A DNA stretch of 24,862 bases from Candidatus Paracaedibacteraceae bacterium UBA6184 (GTDB taxonomy: Bacteria > Pseudomonadota > Alphaproteobacteria > UBA6184). The DNA is taken from positions 1 to 24,862 of the forward strand of contig DITM01000050.1 in NCBI GenBank assembly GCA_002422845.1, read 5' to 3'. Made by a program: the position numbers and the translations under genes. The notes below the pieces were generated by a model, which was not told the origin of the DNA, ran no database searches, and worked only from the letters and a program-made list of their open reading frames with translations. This document shows, piece by piece, positions 1 to 9,068 of this stretch (positions are counted from its first letter, which is position 1; every line of letters begins with the position of its first letter).

Positions 1-186
1 TCAGGGGATGCCTCGGTGCGTTTAATTAATTAACCAACTAAATAAAAAAGGAACCAAACACCACTTACACACGAAATCATTTCAATTTCATTTTCAAACC
101 TTACCCCTCCCACGCCCGAAATGGGTCAAAATCCCCCTCATAGTTCCTTCTCCCAACCTCATGTTTCTTAATAACATGTCTCAAAC

Positions 187-225
187 CACATCGGATCCAA
201 CCCATCGGATGCAACCGCAGGTTGC
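187..225. repeat. 39-bp hairpin repeat, copy 1
   Basis: This copy runs from CACATCGGATC to a terminal GCAACCGCAGGTTGC. The last 15 bases form a 6-bp perfect stem (GCAACC/GGTTGC) with a GCA loop. A second copy of equal length lies 74 bases further on. The first ~11 and last ~19 bases are conserved and the middle differs. It resembles a REP-type intergenic palindrome rather than a terminator. Confidence 0.6.
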
Positions 226-260
226 ACCTCACTCGTGTTTTTCTATAATACATCTCACAT

Positions 261-299
261 CACATCGGATCTAATTTAACGGATGCAACCGCAGGTTGC
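261..299. repeat. 39-bp hairpin repeat, copy 2
   Basis: Second copy of the repeat at 187-225, in the same orientation and of the same length, again ending in the GCAACCGCAGGTTGC palindrome (285-299). It ends only five bases before the stop codon of the minus-strand ABC transporter gene, so it would form at the 3' end of that mRNA. Its internal stretch TCGGATCTAATTTAA (265-279) recurs inverted at 10224-10238. Confidence 0.6.
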
Positions 300-304
300 C
301 AACG

Positions 305-1858
305 TCACAAAACTTCAGTTAAATGTCCATTTTTTAACTCAAGAAAACGACTCATCTTACGCAACGTTGTTTGACGATGTGTGATCATAATGACGGTTGG
401 CACCGTTTGCAACACGGTATCAATGAATTGATCCACGGACTTACGATCTAACGCATTTGTCGTTTCGTCCAAAATAATAATTTGGGGCTTTCGTTCCAAC
501 GCTTTATGGATTAAATGGCGTTGGTGTTCTCCACCGCTAAGTGCTTTTTTCTTTAACTCCACACCATGTTCATGTTCAAGGGATTCAAATTCTTTGTAAG
601 TGTGATCTTGCGGTATGTAATACAAAACTTGCCCCAACGACTCCGATTGAATCTCATACAGCCCTGTCGTCCCATAAGTTGCTGCGCCTGTGGTGGGTGG
701 AATCAGACCTGCCAAAATATGGCATAACGTTGACTTCCCAGACCCCGACGATCCAAAAATACCAACTTTGTCGCCGGGATTAATCGTTAAACTAATATTT
801 TTTAATAAAGGCTTCTTTTCAGGGTATTCAAAAGACACGTTGTTCAGCTGAATCGCACGTGGTTGAGTGTCCAGCAGTTGAGTGTGTTTGTTTTCAGAGG
901 GAAGTCCTAAAATATCCAATGTCTTATTTAGATCAATGATGCCTCCAAAAAAACGAGTCATATTGCGGGTGATTGCTAACAGGGGGGAATACATCGATGA
1001 AATCAATCCATAGATCAGAACCAGTTGATCAAGTTTGATAACGCCATTGACATAATCAATCATCACTATAGAAAACGCCACTCCAGATCCAATATAAAAA
1101 ATAAAATCTTGAACTAAATGTAAGGCATACTGTGCAATGTTATGTTTTTCCCATGCTCCGGCCTCCAAATCAAGCAGATGACCCAGCTGTTCAGTTTCAG
1201 CAGACAGATTAAAACGTGCCGATGATGTTGTATGCAAACTATGAGCTACAGCGACGGTGACAGTGTCCGTTAAATGCCATGCTTTAACTTTTGCGGCGGA
1301 ATAATATTTTAAGCAAAACGCAGAAACAATTACGCTGCAGTATGCTGCGCCAATAATCCCAAAGCACAGGCTATTCGTTAACATTAATGCAATTGAAAGG
1401 CTGATAACTTTGCTGATGCTTGGGAAAATCGAAATAAATGAAACGCGCATAAACTGTCGAATGCTTTGAGAAACTCGTGTTGTTGCGCTAATGATTTCTT
1501 GTACGTTATATTTTTCTAAATTCAAAAAACTGATAGAATGGCTTTTTAAGATTGTTTTGAGTCGAATATTTTTTATGGCTTGATTTGTAACGGTAAAAAA
1601 AACAATCTCACGAAAATGAGGGGTAGTCTTTTTCAACGTCCAACACACAAATAACAGTAATGTCGTCCACAAGAACCAGGAAAGTGGTGTGGACTTAATG
1701 TCAGCTGCAACAAGATCTTTCCATATGTATGGAAAAAAAGTTGCTGCAACAATGTCAGTTCCAATTAAAAAAAGCGTTAAAAGGGTTGCGACCCTAACTT
1801 TAAAAGAGTTCCATAAATAGGGAAGTAATAGCGTATAAATGCGAATAATTTTATTCAT
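305..1858 (-). CDS. ABC exporter, fused permease/ATPase with shortened nucleotide-binding domain
   Basis: Inner-membrane ABC transporter half-molecule, expected to act as a homodimer; the substrate cannot be told from sequence. Residues 1-310 hold about six hydrophobic segments (20-45, 60-75, 140-190 and 250-300 are clear). Residues 335-517 form the ATPase: Walker A GSSGSGKS (369-376), Q-loop Q417, signature LSGGE (440-444), Walker B IIILDE (460-465) and H-loop H494. Walker A lysine to signature serine spans only about 66 residues, where related exporters have about 105, so most of the helical subdomain after the Q-loop is missing. At 517 residues it is also shorter than the usual 570-600. 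The ATG has AGGA about six bases upstream. It is divergent from mraY and ends beside a hairpin repeat. It may be a specialised family or one losing function. Confidence 0.85.
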   Translation of the reverse strand: MNKIIRIYTLLLPYLWNSFKVRVATLLTLFLIGTDIVAATFFPYIWKDLVAADIKSTPLSWFLWTTLLLFVCWTLKKTTPHFREIVFFTVTNQAIKNIRLKTILKSHSISFLNLEKYNVQEIISATTRVSQSIRQFMRVSFISIFPSISKVISLSIALMLTNSLCFGIIGAAYCSVIVSAFCLKYYSAAKVKAWHLTDTVTVAVAHSLHTTSSARFNLSAETEQLGHLLDLEAGAWEKHNIAQYALHLVQDFIFYIGSGVAFSIVMIDYVNGVIKLDQLVLIYGLISSMYSPLLAITRNMTRFFGGIIDLNKTLDILGLPSENKHTQLLDTQPRAIQLNNVSFEYPEKKPLLKNISLTINPGDKVGIFGSSGSGKSTLCHILAGLIPPTTGAATYGTTGLYEIQSESLGQVLYYIPQDHTYKEFESLEHEHGVELKKKALSGGEHQRHLIHKALERKPQIIILDETTNALDRKSVDQFIDTVLQTVPTVIMITHRQTTLRKMSRFLELKNGHLTEVL

Positions 1859-1900
1859 GGGAATCCTGATAACTTTTTTACAGTATTAAGCTTTTTTCTT

Positions 1901-1929
1901 TTGTAAATAAAGGTTTTTTTTTATATGAT
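1901..1929 (+). promoter_or_regulatory. Predicted sigma-70 promoter for the mraY operon
   Basis: TTGTAA (1901-1906) and TATGAT (1924-1929) are separated by 17 bases. This puts the start of transcription near 1936, about 30 bases before the mraY start codon. It lies in the divergent gap between the ABC transporter and mraY. The call rests on consensus match only. Confidence 0.5.
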
Positions 1930-1966
1930 ATCCTTAATTTTCTAACCTAATTTAAGGTCTTTTCCG

Positions 1967-2986
1967 ATGAATGCAGTATTAACTTTTTTTATGTGTGGAT
2001 TTTTAGTATCCCTATGTGCTGGATACCCCTATATCCGCTTGCTTAAACGCATTCAGTCATCTGGGCAACCCATTCGTACTGATGGTCCCAAACAGCACTT
2101 GTCAAAGTCAGGGACATCAACGATGGGCGGTGTTCTGATTGTATTGCCAGTGATCTTAAGTTTATTTGTTGCACCCTCGTTATGGAGTGGGGCGAATCTT
2201 GGGGTGTTGCTTATATTTATTGGATACGCCGCAATTGGTGCTGTAGATGACTTAAAAAAGGTGATGAAGCGTAATGCGTATGGTGGAATGACCCCGCGTC
2301 AAAAGCTAATCTCGCAAATTGCTATCGCATGCGTTGGATGGATGGTGGTTCATTTCAATCTGCCAGAGGCTCAGCAATTTACAGTGTATTTGCCATTGAT
2401 GGATGTTCACTTAAACCTATGGTATGCATATATTCCATTTGCCCTATTTGTGATTATTGGGGCATCAAATGCAGTTAACCTGACCGATGGTTTGGATGGC
2501 TTGGTAACGGTTCCAGTGGTCATTACATTAAGTTTCTTTCTCTTATTAATGCTATGGATACAGCCTTCATTTATGGTGAAATTATCCCCCGATCAAATGT
2601 CTAATTTAGCCAACTTAATTGTACTCATCATTGGCAGTTGTTTGGGGTTTTTGTATTTCAATTTATTTCCGGCTAAACTCTTTATGGGAGATGTCGGATC
2701 ATTGGCATTAGGTGGATTGTTAGGCATCTTAAGCATCGTCCTTAAAGTTGAAATCTTCTTGGCGATTGCAGGGTTAATCTTTGTGATTGAAACTGTTTCA
2801 GTCATGATTCAAGTGGTTTACTTTAAACGCACAGGTGGTAAGCGGTTCTTTAAAATGGCGCCCATTCATCATCATTTTGAACATTTGGGATGGCCTGAAA
2901 TACGGGTCGTTAAATTGTTCTGGTCGATTGCTGCGCTCTCAGCCTATGTTGCGCTAGGTATCGCCGCCCTTGGAAACCGTTTATGA
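1967..2986 (+). CDS. mraY: Phospho-N-acetylmuramoyl-pentapeptide transferase
   Basis: Transfers phospho-MurNAc-pentapeptide from UDP to undecaprenyl phosphate, making lipid I on the cytoplasmic face of the inner membrane. This is a polytopic protein of 339 residues. Family motifs are clear: DGP plus TMGG near 39-55, the aspartate pair DDLKK (94-98), NLTDGLDGL (171-179), MGDVGS (240-245) and APIHHHFE (298-305). It is about 20 residues shorter at the N-terminus than E. coli MraY. No earlier start is possible because an in-frame TAA lies at 1943-1945. AAGG sits about nine bases upstream of the ATG. It is first in the operon and its stop overlaps the murD start by four bases (ATGA), suggesting coupled translation. 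murF, the usual upstream neighbour, is absent. Confidence 0.97.
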   Translation: MNAVLTFFMCGFLVSLCAGYPYIRLLKRIQSSGQPIRTDGPKQHLSKSGTSTMGGVLIVLPVILSLFVAPSLWSGANLGVLLIFIGYAAIGAVDDLKKVMKRNAYGGMTPRQKLISQIAIACVGWMVVHFNLPEAQQFTVYLPLMDVHLNLWYAYIPFALFVIIGASNAVNLTDGLDGLVTVPVVITLSFFLLLMLWIQPSFMVKLSPDQMSNLANLIVLIIGSCLGFLYFNLFPAKLFMGDVGSLALGGLLGILSIVLKVEIFLAIAGLIFVIETVSVMIQVVYFKRTGGKRFFKMAPIHHHFEHLGWPEIRVVKLFWSIAALSAYVALGIAALGNRL

Positions 2987-4335
2987 AATACGTTATTGGT
3001 CTTGGTAAAACAGGGATATCGGTCGTTCGATATTTTTTAGAACACCAAATTCCTTTTATTGCGTGGGATGATACACCCGCACTGCAAGAAAAAGTTCAAT
3101 TAATGGGCGGTACAATTGTCGCACCGAATCAAGCTCCTTGGCATGCTGTTGAAGAACTTGTCTTAAGCCCAGGTATTCCAACCACCTTTCCAACTCCTCA
3201 TCCGGCTGTTCAGCGGGCTCAGCAATATCATATTCCTTATATCGGGGATGTTGAATATTGGTATCAACACGTTCAGTATTCTGGGTATCGATATGTTGGG
3301 GTGACGGGGACTAACGGAAAATCGACGACTCATGCGATCATCGACTATATATTAACTGTGCTTAATATCCCTCATTTTTCAGGTGGAAACAGCGGCATCC
3401 CTGTGTTAGAGGCTCCCAAGCTTCCTTCTGGGGCCGTGATTAACCTTGAAATGTCATCCTATCAGTTAGACATTCTGGATAAAATGACCTTTGATGTCGG
3501 AGTGATATTAAATATTACGCCCGATCATTTGGATCGCCATGGCAACATGGAAAATTATATCCTGTCCAAACAAACTCAAATCACCTGCGTTAAACCTGGC
3601 GGTTTGAAAGTTGTCGGCATTGATTGTCCAGGTGGCACGCAAGCGTATGATAACCTTATCACAGCAGGGCATACGGATATTATTCCCATCAGTGCAGTTC
3701 ATACCCTCGAAAATGGTATGTATACTGTGGGTCATCAAGTCATCTCATCAACACATGGATCCAAAACGGTTTTGGGTCTCATACCAGATACCTTACCAGG
3801 CGCACATAATGCTCAGAATGTTATGGCCGCATTATTGGTGTGTCGACATCTTGGGATTGATGTTGCGGATTTCTTTAAACTGTTGCCATCATACCCAGGT
3901 CTGGCTCATCGACAAGAACGGATATTGGATACGCCCAAGGCGTTGTTCATTAATGACAGTAAAGCAACCAATGCAGATGCAACGTTGCCGGCGCTCAAAA
4001 CATATACCAACATCTATTGGATCGTTGGCGGAATCGCGAAAGATGCAGGCATCGTTCCACTATTACCCTACTTAGATAATGTCGAAAAAATCTTCTTAAT
4101 TGGTGAATCTACAACGCGGTTTCAAGCAGAATTGAACGATGCCACACTTTCGGTTTTTACTGCTGATACGTTAGATCTCGCGATAAATTTGATTGCAAAA
4201 GAATTGGATCAGGTGGATCATAAGATAACCGTATTACTATCGCCCGCGTGTGCAAGTCAGGATCAGTTCCAAAACTTTGAACATCGGGGGCACGTCTTTA
4301 AACACTTAGTTCAACAACAGTTTGGATCTAACTAA
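2983..4335 (+). CDS. murD: UDP-N-acetylmuramoylalanine--D-glutamate ligase
   Basis: Cytoplasmic ATP-dependent ligase that adds D-glutamate to UDP-MurNAc-L-alanine. The 450-residue length is usual for the family. Visible motifs are the N-terminal GLGKTG nucleotide-binding-like loop (6-11), the ATP-binding P-loop GVTGTNGKST (about 106-115), EMSSYQLD, the Mur-ligase segment NITPDHLDRHG, HRQER and the C-terminal FINDSKATN. It overlaps mraY by four bases and abuts ftsW with no spacer. Confidence 0.97.
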   Translation: MKYVIGLGKTGISVVRYFLEHQIPFIAWDDTPALQEKVQLMGGTIVAPNQAPWHAVEELVLSPGIPTTFPTPHPAVQRAQQYHIPYIGDVEYWYQHVQYSGYRYVGVTGTNGKSTTHAIIDYILTVLNIPHFSGGNSGIPVLEAPKLPSGAVINLEMSSYQLDILDKMTFDVGVILNITPDHLDRHGNMENYILSKQTQITCVKPGGLKVVGIDCPGGTQAYDNLITAGHTDIIPISAVHTLENGMYTVGHQVISSTHGSKTVLGLIPDTLPGAHNAQNVMAALLVCRHLGIDVADFFKLLPSYPGLAHRQERILDTPKALFINDSKATNADATLPALKTYTNIYWIVGGIAKDAGIVPLLPYLDNVEKIFLIGESTTRFQAELNDATLSVFTADTLDLAINLIAKELDQVDHKITVLLSPACASQDQFQNFEHRGHVFKHLVQQQFGSN

Positions 4336-5463
4336 ATGGTATTGTTTTCTCGAACGGATAAAAGCTTATTAGGTCGATGGTGGTGGTCAGTGGATCGCCC
4401 TCTGTTGATATGTTTTTTAGTCTTAATGTTTTTCGGGGTGATGCTAACGATGGCAGGCAGCCCTCCCGTCGCTGAACGCCTAGGGTTAGACTCCTTTCAC
4501 TTTGTAAAACGACACGTGGTGATGTTAGTTCCCACTATTGCATTAATGATCTTTTTCTCCTTTCTAAATCTCAAAAACATGCGACTGATCTCACTCATAA
4601 CATTTTTAGGTGTTGTGTTGTTGCTCCTAATAACGCCACTGTTGGGAACAGAAATTAAAGGCGCCAGACGGTGGTTAAACATTGGGGGCTTTTCATTACA
4701 AGCCTCAGAATTCTTAAAACCTGTTTTTTGCATTATGAACGCGTGGGTATTCAGCCACTTAGCAAAGCAATTTAATATTAAACGTCCATGGCAGATCAGT
4801 ATGGGATTGTTTGGATTTATGGCATTCTTGCTACTGTTACAGCCAGATCTTGGGATGACCGTGGTGATTACCGCCATTTGGGCAGTTCAGTTTTTCATGA
4901 CAGGGTTGTCGTTTCAGGTGATTGCTGTGATCGGAGCCTCAGGTATAGCAGGTTTAGTGGGTGCCTATTTCTTATTTCCCCACGTGTCAGATCGCATGAA
5001 TAAATTCTTGTTTGTGACGGATGATAAATTTGGCGCATCCTATCAAATTGAAAAATCATTGAATGCCTTTCGAAATGGTGGATTATGGGGGCAGGGGCCT
5101 GGTGAAGGTGTGTATAAAAAACACTTACCTGATGCTCATGCTGATTTTATCTTTTCAGTTGCGGGTGAAGAATTCGGTCTAATCGTGTGTGCGATTTTGG
5201 TCAGTGTATTTGCGGTGATCTTTTTCAGAGCCTTGGTTCAACTTAACCGCGAACGCAACTTCTTTGTAATCATTGCAGGTGTGGGATTGGTTGTATCCTT
5301 CACATTTCAATCTGTCATCAATATGGCCTCTGCACTCAATTTAATCCCAACAAAGGGAATGACGTTGCCGTTTGTCAGTTATGGAGGATCATCTCTATTG
5401 GCATTGGGGATTCACACAGGTTTAATTTTAGGATTAACGCGTCATCGTATGGAGTATAAATAA
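4336..5463 (+). CDS. ftsW: Septal peptidoglycan polymerase FtsW (SEDS family)
   Basis: Polytopic SEDS glycosyltransferase that polymerises lipid II at the septum with a class B penicillin-binding protein. It has 375 residues and about ten hydrophobic segments. SEDS signatures include KGARRWL (108-114), QPDLGM (169-174), WGQGPGEG (251-258), PDAHADFIFSVAGEE (265-279; D270 aligns with the catalytic aspartate of the family) and FVSYGGSS near the C-terminus. FtsW is preferred over RodA because of the murD/murG context. The ATG follows the murD TAA directly and only a weak GGAT lies upstream, so translation probably depends on coupling. Confidence 0.95.
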   Translation: MVLFSRTDKSLLGRWWWSVDRPLLICFLVLMFFGVMLTMAGSPPVAERLGLDSFHFVKRHVVMLVPTIALMIFFSFLNLKNMRLISLITFLGVVLLLLITPLLGTEIKGARRWLNIGGFSLQASEFLKPVFCIMNAWVFSHLAKQFNIKRPWQISMGLFGFMAFLLLLQPDLGMTVVITAIWAVQFFMTGLSFQVIAVIGASGIAGLVGAYFLFPHVSDRMNKFLFVTDDKFGASYQIEKSLNAFRNGGLWGQGPGEGVYKKHLPDAHADFIFSVAGEEFGLIVCAILVSVFAVIFFRALVQLNRERNFFVIIAGVGLVVSFTFQSVINMASALNLIPTKGMTLPFVSYGGSSLLALGIHTGLILGLTRHRMEYK

Positions 5464-6555
5464 ATGATATCCACTATTGTATTAGCAGCAGGTGGCACGG
5501 GTGGGCATATTTTCCCGGCAGAAGCTGTCGCCACAGCATTGACATTAAAAGGGTATAAGGTCATTTTTCTTACAGATAAGGTGGGTCGTAAATTTGATCG
5601 ATTACCATCATCTGTCCAAATAATGGTGCTGCCAATGCATCGTCGCAAAAATAGCTTTGCGGGGATGGCTAAATTTGGTTGGGGCGTATTAAGATCCATG
5701 TATCATGTCTACCGTGGGTTTAAAGTAATGAAACCTTCGATCGTTGTTGGGTTCGGTGGATACCCTGCTTTTCCACCCGTCGCTGTTGCTCAAAGGTTAA
5801 AGATACCGACTATTCTCCATGAACAAAACGCAGTATTAGGTCAAGTCAATCGTATCCTAAGTAAAAAGGTTCAGCACCTTGCCTTATCATTTGATCACAC
5901 ACAGTTCGTAAATACAAAAGCACCCGTTACGGTTACGGGCACACCCGTTCGTGATGCGTTTTATGAATTCCGTAAAACTGATTATGCTGTGTTTGATTCT
6001 AAAGAAAAAATACATGTGTTAATTACAGGGGGCAGTCAGGGCGCAAAAGTCTTCTCAACGGTGATTCCTAAAGCACTTACCAAGTTACCCGAATCATTGC
6101 GAAATCGGTTATCGATTATCCATCAATGTCCCAAATGCGATGTGGAAGATTTAACCACTGCGTATCAAGAAGCTGGAGTCCAGGCAGAAGTTGTGGATTT
6201 TATTGAGAATATGGCAGAACAAATCTCAACAGCGCACCTTGTCATTGCACGGTCGGGGGCATCAACCTTGGCAGAGTTAGAAATTATTGGACGCCCCGTT
6301 ATTTTGGTTCCGTTTCCAGGTGCAAAAGATGATCATCAATGGGTAAATGCACAGCTTATTCAACAAGCTGAAGCAGGATGGTGTGTTCGTCAGCATGAAT
6401 TTACATCAGACTATTTAGCACATCAATTAGAAACCTTGATTAACGACCCTCAACTCTTATATGATGCAGCCATAAACATGAAGGCTTTAGGGCGAACAAC
6501 GTCAACCGAGCACATTATTAACTTAATCGAAACAGAACTTAATAAGGACAGATAA
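5464..6555 (+). CDS. murG: UDP-GlcNAc:lipid I N-acetylglucosaminyltransferase
   Basis: Peripheral membrane GT-B enzyme that converts lipid I to lipid II. The 363-residue length is typical. The N-terminal glycine loop GGTGGHIFPA (10-19), HEQNAVLGQVNR, the second glycine loop GGSQGA, and the donor-site segment IARSGASTLAELE are all present. The ATG lies immediately after the ftsW TAA, with GGAG about ten bases upstream inside ftsW. Fourth gene of the operon. Confidence 0.97.
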   Translation: MISTIVLAAGGTGGHIFPAEAVATALTLKGYKVIFLTDKVGRKFDRLPSSVQIMVLPMHRRKNSFAGMAKFGWGVLRSMYHVYRGFKVMKPSIVVGFGGYPAFPPVAVAQRLKIPTILHEQNAVLGQVNRILSKKVQHLALSFDHTQFVNTKAPVTVTGTPVRDAFYEFRKTDYAVFDSKEKIHVLITGGSQGAKVFSTVIPKALTKLPESLRNRLSIIHQCPKCDVEDLTTAYQEAGVQAEVVDFIENMAEQISTAHLVIARSGASTLAELEIIGRPVILVPFPGAKDDHQWVNAQLIQQAEAGWCVRQHEFTSDYLAHQLETLINDPQLLYDAAINMKALGRTTSTEHIINLIETELNKDR

Positions 6556-6558
6556 ACT

Positions 6559-7986
6559 ATGCGGACTCCTCCCTTTTCAATAGAACGAATTCATTTGGTG
6601 GGCATTGGTGGTATTGGGATGAGCGGAATTGCAGAAATTTTGCATCATCTGGGATATAAAGTCCAAGGTAGTGATGTCTCAGACAATTATAATGTGACGC
6701 GTTTAAAGCGTTTGGGAATTAATGTGATCGTTGGACATCACGCAGAGAATGTATCAGATGTTGACGTGGTTGTTGTGTCATCAGCTGTAAATGAATCAAA
6801 CCCAGAAATTCAACAGGCTCGAAAATTACAAGTACCCGTTGTTAAACGTGCTGAAATGCTTGCAGAACTCATGCGCTTAAAATGGACAATCTCAGTCGGG
6901 GGAAGTCACGGGAAAACCACGACCACGTCCTTAGTTGCGATGTTGTTAAAACAAGCAGAATGCGACCCAACGGTTATTAGTGGTGGAATCCTAAACAGTT
7001 TTGGGACGAATGCCCGATTAGGCAAGGGCGATATGATGGTTGTTGAAGCGGATGAATCCGATGGATCTTTTCAATATTTACCATCAACGATGATTGTTGC
7101 GACCAATATTGATCCAGAACATATGAATTATTACGGTACCTTGGACACGTTAAAAGAAGCATTTGTAAACTTTATCGAGCAAATACCCTTTTATGGATTG
7201 GGTGCAGTATGTGGAGATGATGAAAATGTTCAATCCATTCTGCCTCAATTAACGAACAAGCGAATTGTAACCTATGGCTTTAAAGAATCGAACAACGTTC
7301 AGGCTAAAAATGTACGGTTAACATCCGAAGGCGCTTATTTTGATGTGGAATTCCATACACCCTTTAAGTGGTCTAGTGTACAAAACCATCAACAAATTAA
7401 AGATTTAAAGTTATCGATGGTGGGGGCTCATAACGTATTAAATGCATTGGCGGTTGTCTGTATTGCTCAAGAAATGGGCATATCGGATGACGTGTTGCGT
7501 AAAACATTTGAAGAATTTGAAGGCGTGAAACGACGCTTTACGGTTACAGGTATTGTCAACGACGTAACGTTTGTGGATGATTATGCGCATCACCCAACAG
7601 AAATTCGTGCCGTCATTAAAGGTGCACTGTCCATAAAAAAAGGACGATTATTCGTAATTGTGCAGCCTCATCGCTACACACGGTTGAAAGATCATTTTTG
7701 GGAGTTTATTGATGTGTTCAACGAAGAACGCGGCGCAGACAAAATCTACATAACTCCAGTATATGCAGCCGGAGAATCCCCTATTGATGGATACAACAGT
7801 GAAACCTTAGTCAGTGAATCCAGTGCAAAAGGTGTAGATATTGAGCATGTTTCATCAGAAGAAGCCTTAAAGATGGCGATATTAAAAACGATTCAGCCCA
7901 ATGATATGGTTGTTTTTATGGGGGCTGGGAATATTACTCAGTGGGCATATGATATGCCAGATTTATATAAGGCTGTTGTCGTTTAA
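6559..7986 (+). CDS. murC: UDP-N-acetylmuramate--L-alanine ligase
   Basis: Cytoplasmic Mur ligase adding the first amino acid, L-alanine, to UDP-MurNAc. It has 475 residues. Motifs: HLVGIGGIGMSG (12-23), P-loop GSHGKTTTT (from 115), EADESDGS, TNIDPEHMNYY, GAHNVLNALA, VDDYAHHPTEI and QPHRYTR, all standard for MurC. The start is three bases after murG, with AAGGA about twelve bases upstream. It is the last recognisable cell-wall gene here; murB and ddl, its usual downstream partners, are replaced by exported glycosyltransferase-like genes. Confidence 0.97.
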   Translation: MRTPPFSIERIHLVGIGGIGMSGIAEILHHLGYKVQGSDVSDNYNVTRLKRLGINVIVGHHAENVSDVDVVVVSSAVNESNPEIQQARKLQVPVVKRAEMLAELMRLKWTISVGGSHGKTTTTSLVAMLLKQAECDPTVISGGILNSFGTNARLGKGDMMVVEADESDGSFQYLPSTMIVATNIDPEHMNYYGTLDTLKEAFVNFIEQIPFYGLGAVCGDDENVQSILPQLTNKRIVTYGFKESNNVQAKNVRLTSEGAYFDVEFHTPFKWSSVQNHQQIKDLKLSMVGAHNVLNALAVVCIAQEMGISDDVLRKTFEEFEGVKRRFTVTGIVNDVTFVDDYAHHPTEIRAVIKGALSIKKGRLFVIVQPHRYTRLKDHFWEFIDVFNEERGADKIYITPVYAAGESPIDGYNSETLVSESSAKGVDIEHVSSEEALKMAILKTIQPNDMVVFMGAGNITQWAYDMPDLYKAVVV

Positions 7987-8003
7987 TCATAAAGGTTGCA
8001 TCT

Positions 8004-9068
8004 ATGCGTATAGTTTCGTTTGCAATGATGATCATATCATTGGGGGCATTTTTTTGGGATGCGAATGCCAGCAGTATCAATAAATCTAAGGAATCTCCTA
8101 AATATCGGGTGATTATTGCAAACTTACCCGAAGATTTCTTTGGTGAAGTACAAGCTATTCACCGTATAGCAAAGGCCGCTCGTAATTTGGGGTGGGACTG
8201 TAAAGTTGTAGATCAGTACAGCAAGCATCCAGAATGTATCGAAGATTTTCAACCAAACTTTGTGATCTCTTTGCATCAAGAGGTAAAACCGTTTAAAACA
8301 GTGCCTCACTTCCTATATGTGCATCACGCTATGAACGTTTATCTCGATAAACAGGGCAAGTTAAACACAAAGCAGTTCCCCAATATTTTGTCATATGATG
8401 GCTTTATCCAGGTAACTCCCAACATTGATCCGATAAAACAAGCGTTTGTAGCAAAGTATCACAAACCTTTTTATTCAACTAAATCAGTGTTCAGTGTTCC
8501 AAGACGAGACTTTAACGATACTCCAAAACAACGTCTTATCTATTGGGGCAGTACGTGGGACAAAGCTCGCAGAGAATACTATAAACCACTTTACGATTTA
8601 TTAGATCGTACTGGGTATTTGGATATATACGGGCCTGCATGGTCGTGGGAAAAGATGGGGTTGCAATCCTATCGGGGCTTATTGTCGATGGACGATCATA
8701 CGGTGGTTGATACAATCTCAGAATCTGGTATCGCTTTAATTTTACACAGCCATGTCCATTTAAAGGGTGGGGTTCCGACATCGCGTATTTTTGAAGCGGC
8801 AGCAGCGTCAGCTGTGATTGTGTGTGATCATCATCCGTTTGTGGAAAAAGAATTTGGGGATTCAGTGTTATACATTGACCCCAATCAAGCACCAGAAAAA
8901 GTATTTGCGCAAATTGATGCTCATGTGAAATGGGTGCATGACAACCCAGCTAAAGCCATTGAGCTTGCCAGGCGGTCACATGCGATTTTTATGCAGCGAT
9001 TTACATTAGAAAACGAATTATTAAAAATAGGCCAAATGTATGAAAAACTGTCACAAAAAAAGAAATAA
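8004..9068 (+). CDS. CgeB-like glycosyltransferase with N-terminal signal peptide
   Basis: 354-residue protein. Residues 1-22 look like a Sec signal peptide (hydrophobic core, ANA|SS cleavage). The mature part resembles the two-domain CgeB/Glyco_trans_1_2 glycosyltransferases: an N-terminal half beginning YRVIIANLP, WGSTWDKAR near 181-189, then a C-terminal half with GGVPTSRIFEAAAASAV (255-271) and PFVEKEFGDSVLYID, which matches the donor-binding part of that family. Acceptor and donor are unknown. The ATG has AAAGG eight bases upstream and lies 17 bases after murC, so it is probably co-transcribed. A sugar-nucleotide enzyme with a signal peptide is odd and may indicate export from the cell. 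The next gene is a paralogue. Confidence 0.7.
   Translation: MRIVSFAMMIISLGAFFWDANASSINKSKESPKYRVIIANLPEDFFGEVQAIHRIAKAARNLGWDCKVVDQYSKHPECIEDFQPNFVISLHQEVKPFKTVPHFLYVHHAMNVYLDKQGKLNTKQFPNILSYDGFIQVTPNIDPIKQAFVAKYHKPFYSTKSVFSVPRRDFNDTPKQRLIYWGSTWDKARREYYKPLYDLLDRTGYLDIYGPAWSWEKMGLQSYRGLLSMDDHTVVDTISESGIALILHSHVHLKGGVPTSRIFEAAAASAVIVCDHHPFVEKEFGDSVLYIDPNQAPEKVFAQIDAHVKWVHDNPAKAIELARRSHAIFMQRFTLENELLKIGQMYEKLSQKKK

Larger units (their letters stand above)
1..304. other. Gene-free leading region with hairpin repeats
   Basis: No convincing coding region is visible on either strand; the longest open stretches are a few tens of codons. The plus strand is notably G-poor and C/T-rich between about 50 and 160. 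It holds a TTAATTAATTAA palindrome near 22-33, a weak hairpin (CATGTT 160-165 with AACATG 173-178), and the two-copy 39-bp repeat listed separately. It lies downstream of the minus-strand ABC transporter gene. No T-run follows the hairpins in that gene's direction, so a classical intrinsic terminator is not evident. Confidence 0.6.

Noticed and set aside
1..304. CRISPR array from the repeated 39-bp units
   Set aside because: Only two copies, internally diverged, with no regular spacers and no cas genes.
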